Part shown: positions 25,607 through 34,196 of the stretch, piece after piece
Layout: each line of letters opens with the position of its first letter
Numbering within the stretch: position 1 is the stretch's first letter
Assembly (NCBI RefSeq): GCF_900176475.1
Contig: NZ_FWXX01000002.1
Span: 710,987-774,986, forward strand
Length of the DNA: 64,000 nt
Origin: Tropicibacter naphthalenivorans
GTDB taxonomy: Bacteria; Pseudomonadota; Alphaproteobacteria; Rhodobacterales; Rhodobacteraceae
Direction: 5' to 3'
Made by a program: the position numbers and the translations under genes
Notes under the pieces: generated by a model
Told to the model about the DNA's origin: nothing
Database searches by the model: none
Seen by the model: only the letters and a program-made list of their open reading frames with translations

Positions 25607-26002
25607 ATGAGCTTCCTTCTCCGCTGGCTCTTTGCCTTTTTGTTGCTCAGCGCGACATACAACCCGACGCCGTTCAATTTTGTGCGCCTGTCCATGGCCA
25701 ACTGGGAATCATCCAAATCGGTGATCGTACTGATGGGGCTGATCCTGCTTGTGGGCTACATTATCTACCTACGCGCGACGCTGCGCTCGATCGGGGCGTT
25801 CGGCATGATCCTTGTGCTGGCCGTCTTCGCCGCCCTCCTATGGGTCGCCGCCGATTTCGGCCTGATTGACCTGACCGATCCCGGCCTTGCCACGTGGATT
25901 GCGCTCTTTGCCGGCAGCGTTGTCCTTGGCATTGGCCTAAGCTGGTCGATCATCCGCAAGCGCCTGTCGGGCCAGCTCGACGTGGACGAAGTCGAAGACT
26001 AA
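25607..26002 (+). CDS. DUF6524 family membrane protein
   Basis: A 131-residue protein with four hydrophobic segments ([15 protein letters not shown] at the N-terminus, then [40 protein letters not shown] and [20 protein letters not shown]) and an acidic tail VDEVED. The N-terminal ATYNPT(P) motif is characteristic of this small family; its role is unknown. ATG 25607 was chosen because it gives the first hydrophobic helix; GAAAGAGACG upstream is a weak ribosome site. It is divergent from purA and lies upstream of secG, with an inverted-repeat element between. Confidence 0.82.
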   Translation: MSFLLRWLFAFLLLSATYNPTPFNFVRLSMANWESSKSVIVLMGLILLVGYIIYLRATLRSIGAFGMILVLAVFAALLWVAADFGLIDLTDPGLATWIALFAGSVVLGIGLSWSIIRKRLSGQLDVDEVED

Positions 26003-26009
26003 GGCCCCC

Positions 26010-26064
26010 GGGTCGGTGGGTGGGCGCCTTTGGCCGCAGGCCAAACAGAGCCATCCTCCGACCT
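26010..26064. repeat. Intergenic inverted-repeat element, copy 3
   Basis: GGGTCGGTGGGTGGGCGCC, the palindrome TTTGGCC-GCA-GGCCAAA (26029-26045), CAG, and CCGACCT at the end able to pair with GGTCGG at the start. It is nearly the same as copy 2, which lies 2.1 kb away on the other side of purA in the same orientation. Confidence 0.75.
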
Positions 26065-26129
26065 ACCCGCTTGCGCCGCCGCGCCCGATCCCCTACATAC
26101 CCGCAAAACCGCAAACTCGTGCAGGTCTC

Positions 26130-26501
26130 ATGCAAAACGTCATCCTCATTATTCACCTTCTCCTTGCCCTTGGCCTGATTGGCGTCGTGCTCCTGCAACG
26201 CTCCGAAGGCGGCGGCCTCGGTATGGGTGGCGGTGGTGGCGGTGCCATGAGCGCCCGCGGCGCGGCGACCGCTCTGGGCAAAGTCACCTGGATCCTTGCG
26301 ATTGCCTTTATCATCACGTCGATCACGCTGACCGTTTTTGCGGCCCGTAACGCCGAAGGCACCTCGGTCCTGGACCGCATCACCGATGCCCCCGCCGCAG
26401 CGCCCGCGACCGACACGCCGGAACTCGACACCGACGCCCTGCTGCCCCCGCCCTCTGCGGATGGCGCAGCCGACGCACCGCTGGTTCCGCGCGCGGACTG
26501 A
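26130..26501 (+). CDS. secG: Preprotein translocase subunit SecG
   Basis: A 123-residue accessory subunit of the SecYEG channel. Two membrane segments are present (ILIIHLLLALGLIGVVLLQ, residues 4-22, and VTWILAIAFIITSITLTVFA near 53-72), joined by the glycine-rich loop GGGLGMGGGGGGAMSARGAA that is the family hallmark. The C-terminal 45 residues are Pro/Ala/Asp-rich. ATG 26130 is the natural start; CAGGTCTC upstream is a modest ribosome site. A GC hairpin follows the stop. Confidence 0.95.
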   Translation: MQNVILIIHLLLALGLIGVVLLQRSEGGGLGMGGGGGGAMSARGAATALGKVTWILAIAFIITSITLTVFAARNAEGTSVLDRITDAPAAAPATDTPELDTDALLPPPSADGAADAPLVPRAD

Positions 26502-26520
26502 TCCGTTAACGATCTACTAG

Positions 26521-26538
26521 GGGTGGCCCCTGCCACCC
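26521..26538 (+). terminator. GC hairpin downstream of secG
   Basis: GGGTGGC-CCCT-GCCACCC about 20 bases after the secG stop. There is no T-run, so termination there would need another factor. Confidence 0.5.
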
Positions 26539-26705
26539 TCACCGCAACAGTATCTTGCGGATGACTGGACATTTCCAGACGAATCTACTATGGCTCAAAT
26601 CCCGTGATACTGCCGTGCGACAGCCCGGCGGGAGAGCACTTTATTGGCCGTTCCACTGCTCGGGAACGCGCTGGAAACGCAGGCAAAATCACGGGGTAGC
26701 CCAAC

Positions 26706-28349
26706 ATGGCGCGCTTTATTTTCATCACCGGCGGTGTTGTTTCTTCGCTTGGCAAAGGTCTGGCCTCGGCGGCGCTTGGCGCTTTGCTTCAGGCGCGTGG
26801 CTACTCGGTCCGCCTGCGCAAGCTTGACCCCTATCTGAACGTCGACCCCGGCACCATGTCGCCTTTCGAACATGGCGAAGTCTTCGTCACCGATGACGGC
26901 GCAGAGACCGACCTCGACCTTGGCCACTACGAGCGTTTCACCGGTGTGCCCGCGCGCAAGACCGATTCCATCTCGTCTGGCCGCGTCTACACCAACGTGC
27001 TGGAAAAAGAGCGTCGCGGCGATTACCTTGGCAAGACGATCCAGGTGATCCCCCACGTCACCAACGAAATCAAAGACTTCATCTCGATTGGCGAGGATGA
27101 GGTCGACTTTATGCTCTGCGAGATCGGCGGCACCGTCGGCGACATCGAGGGCCTGCCCTTCTTTGAGGCGATCCGCCAGTTTTCCCAGGACAAGCCGCGC
27201 GGCCAGTGCATCTTTATGCACCTGACGCTGCTGCCCTACATCAAGGCCTCGGGCGAGCTGAAAACCAAGCCGACTCAGCACTCGGTCAAGGAGCTGCGCT
27301 CGATTGGTCTGGCCCCCGACATCCTCGTCTGCCGCTCCGAAGGGCCGATTCCCCAGAAGGAACGCGAAAAGCTCGCCCTGTTCTGCAACGTGCGCCCCGA
27401 TAGCGTGATCGCCGCGCAGGATCTCAAATCCATCTACGAGGCGCCCATCGCCTACCACCGCGAGGGCATGGACCAAGCCGTGCTCGACGCCTTTGGCATC
27501 AACCCCGCGCCGAAACCGAACCTGTCCAAGTGGGACGACGTCACCGACCGCGTCCACAACCCCGAAGGCGAAGTCACCGTCGCCATCGTTGGCAAATACA
27601 CCCAGCTCGAAGACGCTTATAAATCCATAGCCGAGGCGCTGACCCACGGCGGCATGGCCAACCGCGTCAAGGTCAAGATCGAGTGGGTCGACGCCGAGCT
27701 GTTCGACCGCGAAGACCCCGCGCCGCATCTGGAAAAATTTGACGCGATCCTCGTGCCCGGCGGCTTTGGCGAGCGCGGCACCGAGGGCAAGATCAAGGCG
27801 GCGCAATACGCCCGCGAGAATGGCGTGCCCTATCTCGGGATTTGCCTTGGGATGCAGATGGCCGTGATCGAGGCCGCCCGCAACGTCGCCGGTCTGACCA
27901 AGGCCGGCTCCGAAGAGTTCGACCACGAAGCCGGCGAGCGCCGTTTCGAGCCGGTGGTTTACCACCTCAAGGAATGGGTGCAGGGCAATGAAAAGGTCAA
28001 CCGTTCTGTGGCCGACGACAAGGGCGGCACCATGCGTCTGGGTGCCTATGACGCCGTGCTGACCGAAGGCTCTCGCGTCGCGCAGATTTACGGCAAAACC
28101 GCCATCGACGAACGCCACCGTCACCGCTACGAGGTCGATACCTCGTATAAGGACACGCTCGAAGAGGTCGGCCTGAAGTTCTCCGGCATGTCCCCTGACG
28201 GCAAGCTGCCCGAGATCGTGGAATGGCCGGACCACCCGTGGTTCATTGGCGTGCAATTCCACCCCGAGCTGAAATCCAAACCCTTCGCACCGCACCCGCT
28301 GTTCCGCGACTTTGTCCGCGCGGCGAAAGAGGTGTCGCGGTTGGTCTAA
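26706..28349 (+). CDS. pyrG: CTP synthase
   Basis: Aminates UTP to CTP with glutamine and ATP. The 547-residue protein has the N-terminal synthase domain ([20 protein letters not shown], then [20 protein letters not shown] and [16 protein letters not shown]) to about residue 270 and a C-terminal class I glutaminase domain with [12 protein letters not shown] (nucleophile Cys near 382) and [15 protein letters not shown] (catalytic His and Glu). The ATG at 26706 has only a weak ribosome site. The preceding 204 bases hold no gene. A clear terminator follows. Confidence 0.98.
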   Translation: MARFIFITGGVVSSLGKGLASAALGALLQARGYSVRLRKLDPYLNVDPGTMSPFEHGEVFVTDDGAETDLDLGHYERFTGVPARKTDSISSGRVYTNVLEKERRGDYLGKTIQVIPHVTNEIKDFISIGEDEVDFMLCEIGGTVGDIEGLPFFEAIRQFSQDKPRGQCIFMHLTLLPYIKASGELKTKPTQHSVKELRSIGLAPDILVCRSEGPIPQKEREKLALFCNVRPDSVIAAQDLKSIYEAPIAYHREGMDQAVLDAFGINPAPKPNLSKWDDVTDRVHNPEGEVTVAIVGKYTQLEDAYKSIAEALTHGGMANRVKVKIEWVDAELFDREDPAPHLEKFDAILVPGGFGERGTEGKIKAAQYARENGVPYLGICLGMQMAVIEAARNVAGLTKAGSEEFDHEAGERRFEPVVYHLKEWVQGNEKVNRSVADDKGGTMRLGAYDAVLTEGSRVAQIYGKTAIDERHRHRYEVDTSYKDTLEEVGLKFSGMSPDGKLPEIVEWPDHPWFIGVQFHPELKSKPFAPHPLFRDFVRAAKEVSRLV

Positions 28350-28368
28350 GCCACCGCGAATAGGTTAG

Positions 28369-28396
28369 AACGGGGCCCCCAAGCGGCCCCGTTTTT
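28369..28396 (+). terminator. Rho-independent terminator after pyrG
   Basis: AACGGGGCC-CCCAAGC-GGCCCCGTT followed by TTTCG; the T-rich side favours the plus strand. The convergent small gene ends at 28400. Confidence 0.9.
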
Positions 28397-28399
28397 CGT

Positions 28400-28651
28400 T
28401 CAGGCCTTCCAAACACCGCCCGTCAGGGTGTCGATGATATAGGTCGCGCCTTGGCTGCATTTGACCTTGTACATCTCGTCGGCCTCCGTCGGGGCGACGC
28501 GCAGCACCTCGGGGCAATCAAACCCGCTATAGTTGATCACATGTGCCGACAGCTGGTACAGCTCATTGCGGTCCATCGAGGCCACCGCCCCCGCCGTAAA
28601 CCCCAGAACCAGCGTCGAATAGAACCCGATCTCAAAGATTTTTTTGAACAT
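28400..28651 (-). CDS. Small exported or membrane-anchored hypothetical protein
   Basis: An 83-residue protein with an N-terminal hydrophobic segment (IGFYSTLVLGFTAGAVA, residues 7-23) preceded by lysines, acting as signal or anchor. The mature part has two cysteines (in GFDCPEVL and VKCSQG) and ends in a TYIIDTLTGGVWKA strand. The family is unknown to me. ATG 28651 gives the hydrophobic start; upstream in-frame sequence looks non-coding. It is divergent from rlmJ with 174 bases between. Confidence 0.65.
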   Translation of the reverse strand: MFKKIFEIGFYSTLVLGFTAGAVASMDRNELYQLSAHVINYSGFDCPEVLRVAPTEADEMYKVKCSQGATYIIDTLTGGVWKA

Positions 28652-28825
28652 TGCTCGCGTATCCTTTGCTTTGTTGCCCAATAGGTGACAGCCGATCTGG
28701 GCGAAAAAGCGGCAAATCTCCCCCTTGGGTTGCAAGCGTGTGATTGCATTTTTGCGCGTAGCGCCCCTCGCCCATGGTCGCGATCTACGATAGGAAGGCG
28801 CGCAAAGCCGTTTGGAGCCGCGCCC

Positions 28826-29614
28826 ATGCTGTCCTATCAACACGCCTACCACGCCGGGAATCTGGCCGACGTGCAAAAGCACGCGCTGCTGGCCCGCGCG
28901 CTGGACTACTTAACGCGCAAGGACAAACCGCTGTCCTATATCGAAACGCATTCGGGGCGCGGGCTGTACGATCTGGCCGGGGCCGAGGCGCTCAAGACCG
29001 GCGAGGCCGCGCAGGGCATTACGCTGGCCGAGGCATGGCTGCCCGCCGATCACCCTTATTTAACCGCACTTAACAAAGTCCGCGCGGCGCATGGCAAAAC
29101 CGCCTACCCCGGCTCGCCTCTGATCGCGCAGAACCTGCTGCGCGACATGGACAAACTGCATCTCGCAGAGCTGCACCCGCAGGAATACACCGCCCTACGC
29201 GGGGCGGTGCGCGCGCCGAACACCAAGACCTACCAGCAAGACGGGTTCGCACTGGCGCAAAGCCTTTGCCCGCCCGATCCGCGCCGCGGTCTGCTGCTGA
29301 TCGACCCCAGCTGGGAGGTCAAGTCCGACTACCAGACGATTCCTAAAGCCATGACAACGCTAGCGAAAAAGTGGAACGTCGGCATCTTGATGCTGTGGTA
29401 TCCGATCCTGACGGACGGCCCGCACAAACCGATGCTGAAGGCCTTGCAAGCCAGCTTCCCCGAGGCGCTGCGCCACGAGGTCCGCTTTCCCCCCGCGCGC
29501 AAAGGCCACCGCATGGTTGGCAGCGGCATGTTTGTCGTCAACCCGCCCTGGGGGCTGGAGGATGAAGCCAAACGCCTGACCGCCGCCTTTGGCAAGGTCG
29601 CCAAACAGGGTTAA
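28826..29614 (+). CDS. rlmJ: 23S rRNA (adenine-N6)-methyltransferase RlmJ
   Basis: A 262-residue SAM-dependent enzyme, expected to methylate A2030 of 23S rRNA. It begins MLSYQHAYHAGNLADVQKH, a family signature, and contains YIETHSGRGLYDL (SAM-binding strand) and LLIDPSWEVKSDYQ, equivalent to the catalytic DPPY motif but reading DPSW. C-terminal GSGMFVVNPPWGLE is also conserved. ATG 28826 follows TTGGAGCCGCGCCC. No obvious terminator follows before the TerB-like genes. Confidence 0.92.
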   Translation: MLSYQHAYHAGNLADVQKHALLARALDYLTRKDKPLSYIETHSGRGLYDLAGAEALKTGEAAQGITLAEAWLPADHPYLTALNKVRAAHGKTAYPGSPLIAQNLLRDMDKLHLAELHPQEYTALRGAVRAPNTKTYQQDGFALAQSLCPPDPRRGLLLIDPSWEVKSDYQTIPKAMTTLAKKWNVGILMLWYPILTDGPHKPMLKALQASFPEALRHEVRFPPARKGHRMVGSGMFVVNPPWGLEDEAKRLTAAFGKVAKQG

Positions 29615-29680
29615 TTTTCCCCGTAGCGAGGGCCAACAGACGTGTTAGGGTGTGATTAACCTTAACGCTGGAAAGATCCC

Positions 29681-30124
29681 ATGCTCGAACGCCTCACGCA
29701 GTTCTTCAAACGCAAAACCCCGCCGGAACAGCCGCTGCCGCCCTTGGATGCGCGCTATGCCATGGGAACCCTGTTGGTCCGAGTTGCTCAGGCCGATGAC
29801 GCCTATCTGTTTGAAGAGATTGAGACAATCGACAAAATCCTCGCCAAGGCCTATGATCTCAAACCGCTGGAGGCGGCCAAGATGCGTGCGGTCTGTGAAA
29901 AGCTGGCGCATGGCATCGAGGACGACGAGCATATGGCCGCGCTGATCCGCGACGGCGTTGACTATGATCACCGCATGGAAAAGGTGCAGGCCCTGTGGGA
30001 CGTGGCGCATTCCGACGGCTTCGTCGACGATAACGAGGCGGCTTTGGTGGCTTTTGTCGAAAAATCGCTTGGCGTGGATCGCAGCGATTCCGAGGCCGCT
30101 CGCGCCGCCGCTGTCATTCCTTAA
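29681..30124 (+). CDS. TerB-like (tellurite resistance TerB family) protein, copy 1
   Basis: A 147-residue helical protein of the TerB/COG4103 type. Acidic D/E-rich loops such as RVAQADDAYLFEEIETID (about 33-50) and DVAHSDGFVDDNEAAL (near 107) match the metal-binding helices of TerB. Such stand-alone members are common in alphaproteobacteria and are not tied to tellurite. No TerC, TerD or TerZ genes are nearby. It lies 42 bases upstream of a paralogue with the same layout, and the two are probably one transcript. Confidence 0.85.
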   Translation: MLERLTQFFKRKTPPEQPLPPLDARYAMGTLLVRVAQADDAYLFEEIETIDKILAKAYDLKPLEAAKMRAVCEKLAHGIEDDEHMAALIRDGVDYDHRMEKVQALWDVAHSDGFVDDNEAALVAFVEKSLGVDRSDSEAARAAAVIP

Positions 30125-30166
30125 CGCCCCATTGCCCTGAGGCAGACCGCCCCCTATATCCTTCAT

Positions 30167-30607
30167 ATGTTTGCTGATTTTCTCAGACGCCTGACGGCGC
30201 CCGCCCCTGATCCGCTGAACGATGGCGATGCGCGTCTTGCTTTGACCGCGCTCTTGGTGCGTGTCGCCCGCGCCGATGAACAGTACGATGAGGGCGAACA
30301 ACAGCGCATCGACAAGATCGTCACCGCCCGCTACGGCCTGTCGCCTTTCGAGGCCACCAAGCTGCGCCGCGACGCCGAACAGCTCGAATCCGAAGCGCCC
30401 GACACGGTGCGATTCACCCGCGCCATCAAGGACGCCGTGCCGCATGACGATCGCCTCGGCGTGATCGAAGCACTGTGGCAGGTTGTGCTCGCCGATGGCG
30501 TTCGCGAAGCCGAAGAAGACGCGCTGCTCCGGCTGGTGTCGAACCTGCTTGGCCTGTCTGACATGGACAGCGCAATGGCCCGAAAACGCGTGGAAGCGGC
30601 GCAGTAA
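30167..30607 (+). CDS. TerB-like protein, copy 2
   Basis: A 146-residue paralogue of the preceding gene: LLVRVARADEQYDEGEQQRI (about 30-49) and WQVVLADGVREAEEDALLRL (near 104-123) align with its acidic helices, while the N- and C-terminal ends differ. The role is unknown. The tandem pair looks like an old duplication because the two share the pattern but few long identical stretches. A short gap with an inverted repeat follows before the ABC importer genes. Confidence 0.85.
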   Translation: MFADFLRRLTAPAPDPLNDGDARLALTALLVRVARADEQYDEGEQQRIDKIVTARYGLSPFEATKLRRDAEQLESEAPDTVRFTRAIKDAVPHDDRLGVIEALWQVVLADGVREAEEDALLRLVSNLLGLSDMDSAMARKRVEAAQ

Positions 30608-30710
30608 CCGCCCCACTCGCCTTAAAAACAAGCTGACCTGTCGTCAAATCGTGGGTGAATGCCCAGAATCTTGGCCTTTGCCCATTGCATCAGCGCCAAT
30701 TCGAGTCATT

Positions 30711-30738
30711 CTGACCGGCAAGTCAAAAACCCGGTCAG
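30711..30738 (+). promoter_or_regulatory. Inverted repeat at the ABC ATPase ribosome site
   Basis: CTGACCGG (30711-30718) and CCGGTCAG (30731-30738) form a perfect eight-base stem around a 12-base loop. The right arm ends at the AGGTGGG ribosome site before the GTG start at 30746, so the structure could act as an operator or hide the ribosome site. The function is inferred. Confidence 0.45.
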
Positions 30739-30745
30739 GTGGGAC

Positions 30746-31522
30746 GTGAGCGCAAACAATCCCGTTATCGAAATCCGCAATCTTCACAAAGCCTATGGTG
30801 AGCTTGAGGTCATCAAGGGCGTCAGCATCGCCGCGCATAAGGGGGATGTGCTGTCGCTCATCGGGTCTTCGGGATCGGGGAAATCGACGATTTTGCGCTG
30901 TTGCAACCTGTTGGAAGACAGCCAGCAAGGCGACATCCTGTTCAAAGGCGAGCCGGTGAAATGGAAGGGCACGGGACACGCCCGTCGCCCCGCTGATGCG
31001 GCGCAAGTCTTGCGCATTCGCACCAATCTTTCGATGGTTTTTCAGCAGTTTAACCTTTGGGCGCATATGACGATCCTGCAAAACGTCATGGAAGCGCCGG
31101 TGACGGTGCTGGGCCGCGACCGTGCCGAGGTCGAATCTGCCGCCCGCGCTTATCTGGACAAGGTCGGGATTGGCGACAAATGCGACGCTTATCCGGCGCA
31201 ATTGTCGGGCGGCCAGCAGCAACGCGCCGCCATTGCGCGTGGGCTGTGCATGGAACCCGAGGCGCTGTTGTTCGACGAGCCGACAAGCGCGCTCGACCCC
31301 GAGCTGGAACAGGAAGTCATCAAGGTTATCAAGGATTTGGCCGCCGAAGGGCGCACCATGATGATCGTCACCCACGATATGAAGATGGCCGCCGATGTCA
31401 GCGATCACGTGGTGTTCCTGCATCAGGGCTTGATCGAAGAAGAAGGCGCGCCAGATGCCCTATTCGGCGCGCCCAAATCCGAACGACTGCGGGGGTTCTT
31501 GCAGTCCACCTCGCACACCTAA
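30746..31522 (+). CDS. Amino-acid/polyamine-type ABC importer, ATP-binding protein (HisP-like)
   Basis: A 258-residue ATPase of the polar-amino-acid importer family. The order of motifs is Walker A GSSGSGKST near residue 40, Q-loop MVFQQFNLWAHMT, signature LSGGQQQR, Walker B EALLFDEPTSALDPE and H-loop MIVTHDM. The GTG at 30746 is chosen because AGGTGGG lies just upstream and the preceding codons do not look coding. It is the first gene of a four-gene importer (ATPase, binding protein, two permeases) that precedes gamma-glutamylation genes, which points to a polyamine or basic amino acid as substrate. Confidence 0.93.
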   Translation: MSANNPVIEIRNLHKAYGELEVIKGVSIAAHKGDVLSLIGSSGSGKSTILRCCNLLEDSQQGDILFKGEPVKWKGTGHARRPADAAQVLRIRTNLSMVFQQFNLWAHMTILQNVMEAPVTVLGRDRAEVESAARAYLDKVGIGDKCDAYPAQLSGGQQQRAAIARGLCMEPEALLFDEPTSALDPELEQEVIKVIKDLAAEGRTMMIVTHDMKMAADVSDHVVFLHQGLIEEEGAPDALFGAPKSERLRGFLQSTSHT

Positions 31523-31580
31523 GGCCACGCGCCGACACATTTAAATTCCGTGAAACACTCAGGGAAAATCAGGGAGCAAA

Positions 31581-32309
31581 ATGATGAAAAACCTTCTGAT
31601 CGGAACCGCCGCTCTGGCGATGATGGCCGGCGCTGCGCTGGCAGAAAGCCATTCGGTTGTGCGTATGGGCACCGAGGGCGCTTACCCTCCGTATAACTTC
31701 ATTAACGACGCGGGCGAGGTTGACGGCTTTGAACGCGAGCTGGGCGATGAGCTGTGCGCCCGCGCCGAGCTGACCTGCGAGTGGGTCACCAACGAGTGGG
31801 ATTCGATCATCCCGAACCTCGTTTCCGGCAACTATGACACGATCATCGCGGGCATGAGCATTACCGATGAGCGTAAAGAGCAGATCGACTTTACCCAGAA
31901 CTACACCCAGCCTGACCCCTCCGCCTATGTGGCGCTGGCCGGGGCCGAAGTGGATCTGGCGGGCGGTGTGATCGCAGCGCAAACCGGCACGATCCAGGCG
32001 TCCTACGTGGCCGAACACGGCGCGACGCTGGTCGAATTTTCCTCGCCGGATGAAACCGTCGCCGCCGTGCGCAATGGCGAGGCCGATGCAGTGCTGGCGG
32101 ACAAAGCCTACCTCGACCCGATCGTGGCCGAATCCTCGGACGTGGCCTTCACCGGCGAAGACGTGCTGATCGGCGGCGGCATCGGTCTGGGCATCCGCAA
32201 GTCGGACACCGAACTGAAGGCGAAATTCGACGCCGCGATCCAGTCGATGAAGGACGACGGCTCGCTTAACGCTTTGATTGAAAAGTGGGAAATCGGCGAA
32301 ACCTTCTGA
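31581..32309 (+). CDS. ABC importer periplasmic substrate-binding protein
   Basis: A 242-residue family 3 solute-binding protein. A signal peptide spans about residues 1-22 (LLIGTAALAMMAGAALA, cleavage before ESHS). The mature part has the typical opening RMGTEGAYPPYNFIN, the lobe signature GMSITDERKEQIDFT and DGSLNALIEKW at the end. The binding site cannot be assigned from sequence alone; lysine, arginine, ornithine and polyamines are candidates given the genes downstream. CAGGGAGC precedes the ATG. A GC hairpin after the stop may lower expression of the permeases relative to this gene. Confidence 0.93.
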   Translation: MMKNLLIGTAALAMMAGAALAESHSVVRMGTEGAYPPYNFINDAGEVDGFERELGDELCARAELTCEWVTNEWDSIIPNLVSGNYDTIIAGMSITDERKEQIDFTQNYTQPDPSAYVALAGAEVDLAGGVIAAQTGTIQASYVAEHGATLVEFSSPDETVAAVRNGEADAVLADKAYLDPIVAESSDVAFTGEDVLIGGGIGLGIRKSDTELKAKFDAAIQSMKDDGSLNALIEKWEIGETF

Positions 32310-32320
32310 TCCTGAAAGGG

Positions 32321-32340
32321 GGGCGGGCCTTGGTCCGCCC
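32321..32340 (+). terminator. Intercistronic hairpin after the binding-protein gene
   Basis: GGGCGG (32321-32326) pairs with CCGCCC (32335-32340), followed by TTTGG. It sits between the highly expressed binding protein and the permease genes and may act as a partial terminator or protect the upstream mRNA. Confidence 0.5.
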
Positions 32341-32354
32341 TTTGGCCCTGCGCG

Positions 32355-33236
32355 ATGTTCAGCTACTGCACCGACCCCGCTACGCTCGACGGCCTGACTT
32401 GGCTGTCGTGTTATTTGACCACCGGCAAGCACCTGTCGATTTACTGGTCGGTGGGCACGGTTTTGCTGTTGCTGGCGATCACCGCGCCGGTCGCCCTGAT
32501 GTTCGGCTTTGGCGGCGCGGCGGCTGCACGGTCGCGATTTGCGCCCCTCAGCTGGCTGGGCAAAGCCTATATCGCCGTGGTGCGCGGCGTCCCGGACATC
32601 GCGTTTTTCTTGTTTTTTGTCATAGCCTTGGATCAAGGGTTCGAGTGGCTACGGCATCAGGTCAAATGCCCCGATTGGGATCAGCCAATCCGGCAGGGCA
32701 ACGATTTCGTGGTCTGCGCCGAGGCCAAGCTGCCGCTGGGCAATGCCGCGCAATGGGTGCATGAAACCTACGGCTTTATGCTCGCGGTTCTGACCTTCTC
32801 CATCGTTTTTGGGGCCTTTGCGGCGAACGTTTTGTTCGGGGCCATGCGGGCCGTGCCGCGCGCCCAGTTGGAGACCGCCGAAGCCTACGGCATGACCCCG
32901 CGCCAAACGTTTTGGCGCATTCTGGTGCCGCAGATGTGGGTCTTTGCCCTGCCCGGTTTGTCCAACCTTTGGATGGTTTTGATCAAAGCCACTCCGCTGC
33001 TGTTCCTGCTGGGCGTCGAGGACATCGTCTATTGGGCGCGCGAGCTGGGCGGCGCGAAAACCGCGCGGTTTACCGACTATCCGCATCCCGATTGGCGCAT
33101 GTGGTACTTCTTTGCGCTGCTGGTCTTTTATCTGGCGTTCACGCGCGTGTCGGAAATCGTTCTGGACCGCATTATGAAACGTCTGACCCACGGCCAAGCC
33201 ACCACGGGCGGCGAAGCCCAGCGAAAGGCAGCCTAA
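32355..33236 (+). CDS. ABC importer permease 1 (HisQ/HisM family)
   Basis: A 293-residue membrane protein. Segments near residues 35-55, 75-90, 138-165, 195-215 and 255-275 and the EAA loop AVPRAQLETAEAYGMTPRQT identify a polar-amino-acid permease; a hydrophilic insert (CPDWDQP to NAAQWVHE, about 103-138) adds length compared with the family's usual 230 residues. It pairs with the following permease. The ATG at 32355 lacks a strong ribosome site. Confidence 0.9.
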   Translation: MFSYCTDPATLDGLTWLSCYLTTGKHLSIYWSVGTVLLLLAITAPVALMFGFGGAAAARSRFAPLSWLGKAYIAVVRGVPDIAFFLFFVIALDQGFEWLRHQVKCPDWDQPIRQGNDFVVCAEAKLPLGNAAQWVHETYGFMLAVLTFSIVFGAFAANVLFGAMRAVPRAQLETAEAYGMTPRQTFWRILVPQMWVFALPGLSNLWMVLIKATPLLFLLGVEDIVYWARELGGAKTARFTDYPHPDWRMWYFFALLVFYLAFTRVSEIVLDRIMKRLTHGQATTGGEAQRKAA

Positions 33237-33282
33237 TGTTCTGTCAATTGCGCCCCCTGCCCCGAACCATGGAGTCGCCGCT

Positions 33283-34089
33283 GTGAGCTGCTGGGAAACC
33301 ATCGCCGATTACGGCCTGCGCTCCATTGGAATAGGCGAACGCCTTTTGCCGCGCGAAGATTTCACGCTGTGCCAGCAGGTCACGCTGATTGGCTCTGGCA
33401 TGATCTGGAATATCTATTTCGGCTTCATGGCGCTGTTTTCTGGCTTTTTCCTTGCGACCACGGTGGCCATGGGCAAGGCCGCGCAAAACCCGTGGCTGCG
33501 CAAACCCAGCGAGTGGTTTATCTTTGTCTTTCGCGGCAGCCCCTTGTTTATTCAGTTCTTTTTCGCCTACTTCTTGTTCCTGAGCCTCAAGAGTGTATCG
33601 GGCTTTTTCGACGTTTTCACGTCCGCTTGGCTCGGTGCTTTGGTGGTCTTGTTCCTCAATACCGCCGCCTATTCCGGCGAAATCTTTTATGGCGCGCTTT
33701 TGTCGATCCCCAAGGGGGATATGGAAGCTGCCGACGCCTACGGCTTTTCCGGCTGGGCGCGATTTCGCAAGATCACATGGCCCACGATGCTGCGTCTGGC
33801 GTGGCCCGCTTATACCAACGAAGCGATCTTTTTGTTTCATGCCACGACACTGGTTTATTTCTCGGGGTTCCCGGCGTGGAAGCAAAAGGGCGATGCGCTC
33901 TATTACGCCAACTATTTCGCGGACAAGACGTTTAACCCCTTTGTTCCCTACCCGATCCTTGCGGGCTATTTCATCTTGCTGACCCTGATCATCATCGGCG
34001 GTTTCGGCCTGATCAACCGGCGTCTCAACCGTCATTTGCCGCAGAACACCCGCTCGAAGATCCGCCTGCGCCCCACGCTCATGCGCTGA
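33283..34089 (+). CDS. ABC importer permease 2 (HisQ/HisM family)
   Basis: A 268-residue permease with about five membrane segments (for example IYFGFMALFSGFFLATTVAM near 38-57) and the EAA loop SIPKGDMEAADAYGFSGWAR, which contacts the ATPase. PLFIQFFFAYFLFLS is the characteristic middle segment. It begins with GTG at 33283, 46 bases after permease 1. The importer ends here, and a glutamine-synthetase-like gene starts about 107 bases later on the same strand. Confidence 0.9.
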   Translation: MSCWETIADYGLRSIGIGERLLPREDFTLCQQVTLIGSGMIWNIYFGFMALFSGFFLATTVAMGKAAQNPWLRKPSEWFIFVFRGSPLFIQFFFAYFLFLSLKSVSGFFDVFTSAWLGALVVLFLNTAAYSGEIFYGALLSIPKGDMEAADAYGFSGWARFRKITWPTMLRLAWPAYTNEAIFLFHATTLVYFSGFPAWKQKGDALYYANYFADKTFNPFVPYPILAGYFILLTLIIIGGFGLINRRLNRHLPQNTRSKIRLRPTLMR

Positions 34090-34196
34090 TAATTTAAGCG
34101 GCAGATCGCGCGGGCCAGCGCCTGTCCGAATGCCCCCTTGCCAAGGCCCCCTCGCCCTCGCTACCATAATTTGATCAAAAAATCTCAAGAGGCCCC

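Noticed and set aside
26595..28295. A 566-codon minus-strand frame opposite pyrG
   Set aside because: pyrG shows every CTP synthase motif; the opposite frame has no motif and is explained by third-position GC bias.
29681..30607. A tellurite resistance island
   Set aside because: Only two TerB-like genes are present; TerC, TerD, TerZ and TerA are missing and base composition is ordinary.
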